Positions 5,524 through 5,532 of a DNA stretch of 5,532 nucleotides are shown piece by piece. Each line of letters starts with the position of its first letter. Position 1 is the first letter of the stretch. Under the pieces are notes generated by a model that saw nothing but the letters and a program-made list of their open reading frames with translations, searched no databases and had not been told where the DNA came from. The DNA is from Phycisphaerae bacterium (lineage in GTDB: Bacteria; Planctomycetota; Phycisphaerae; Tepidisphaerales; Tepidisphaeraceae). The position numbers and the translations under genes are program-made. The stretch covers positions 1 to 5,532 of the forward strand of contig JACMJD010000010.1 of NCBI GenBank assembly GCA_014380825.1, in the 5' to 3' direction.

Positions 5524-5532
5524 TAAGGCAAC

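Larger units (their letters stand above)
5458..5532 (-). other. Upstream region of flp, cut by window edge
   Basis: Seventy-five bases precede flp. Besides the ribosome binding site they hold one inverted repeat (5511-5523). I see no convincing -35/-10 pair and no sigma-54 -24/-12 element; the promoter may lie beyond the right edge. Confidence 0.4.

Noticed and set aside
1..5532. Insertion sequences, CRISPR arrays, tRNA or rRNA genes
   Set aside because: The window is filled by one pilus gene block. I saw no transposase, no regularly spaced repeats and no tRNA- or rRNA-like sequence.

Overview
The window is one block of a Tad/Flp (type IVc) tight-adherence pilus locus. Every gene I can support is on the minus strand, so the locus reads from right to left. 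In transcription order it holds: a Flp pilin (flp, 5457-5287), a TadV/CpaA-type prepilin peptidase (5149-4604), a TadE-like pseudopilin (4591-4160), CpaB/RcpC (4123-3167), the secretin CpaC/RcpA (3089-1590), the localisation ATPase-like CpaE/TadZ (1562-432), and the first 134 codons of the assembly ATPase CpaF/TadA, cut by the left window edge. The inner-membrane platform genes tadB and tadC would be expected next, beyond the left edge. Plus-strand open frames here are shadows of these genes.

The genes make up most of one pilus machine. Flp is the major subunit and TadE a minor pseudopilin; both carry a Gly | N-methyl-Phe-like processing site with Glu at +5 and would be cut by the CpaA aspartyl protease. 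CpaC is the outer-membrane pore, CpaB a periplasmic partner of it, CpaE positions the machine, and CpaF powers assembly. Gaps between genes from cpaA to cpaF are 12, 36, 77, 27 and 28 nt, consistent with one transcript. The cpaA-tadE junction is the tightest: the Shine-Dalgarno of tadE overlaps the cpaA stop codon. The only long spacer inside the block, 137 nt between flp and cpaA, is rich in inverted repeats. It includes a strong stem-loop at the flp stop codon, which could set the pilin apart from the machinery genes in expression.

The organism is a GC-rich bacterium with an outer membrane, since it has a secretin with a signal peptide. The gene order flp-cpaA-tadE-cpaB-cpaC-cpaE-cpaF, with no cpaD and with tadE placed early, differs from the Caulobacter order pilA-cpaA-cpaB-cpaC-cpaD-cpaE-cpaF. 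It resembles compact Tad loci that I associate with Planctomycetota and some other environmental phyla; that placement is a weak inference from gene order and protein style only.

I do not see a wholly new system. The points most worth a second look are the CpaE protein, which has lost both the receiver phospho-site and the P-loop lysines; the structured flp-cpaA spacer; the Flp pilin with Glu-Trp in place of the usual Glu-Tyr; and the absence of cpaD. No gene-free stretch exceeds 300 bases.
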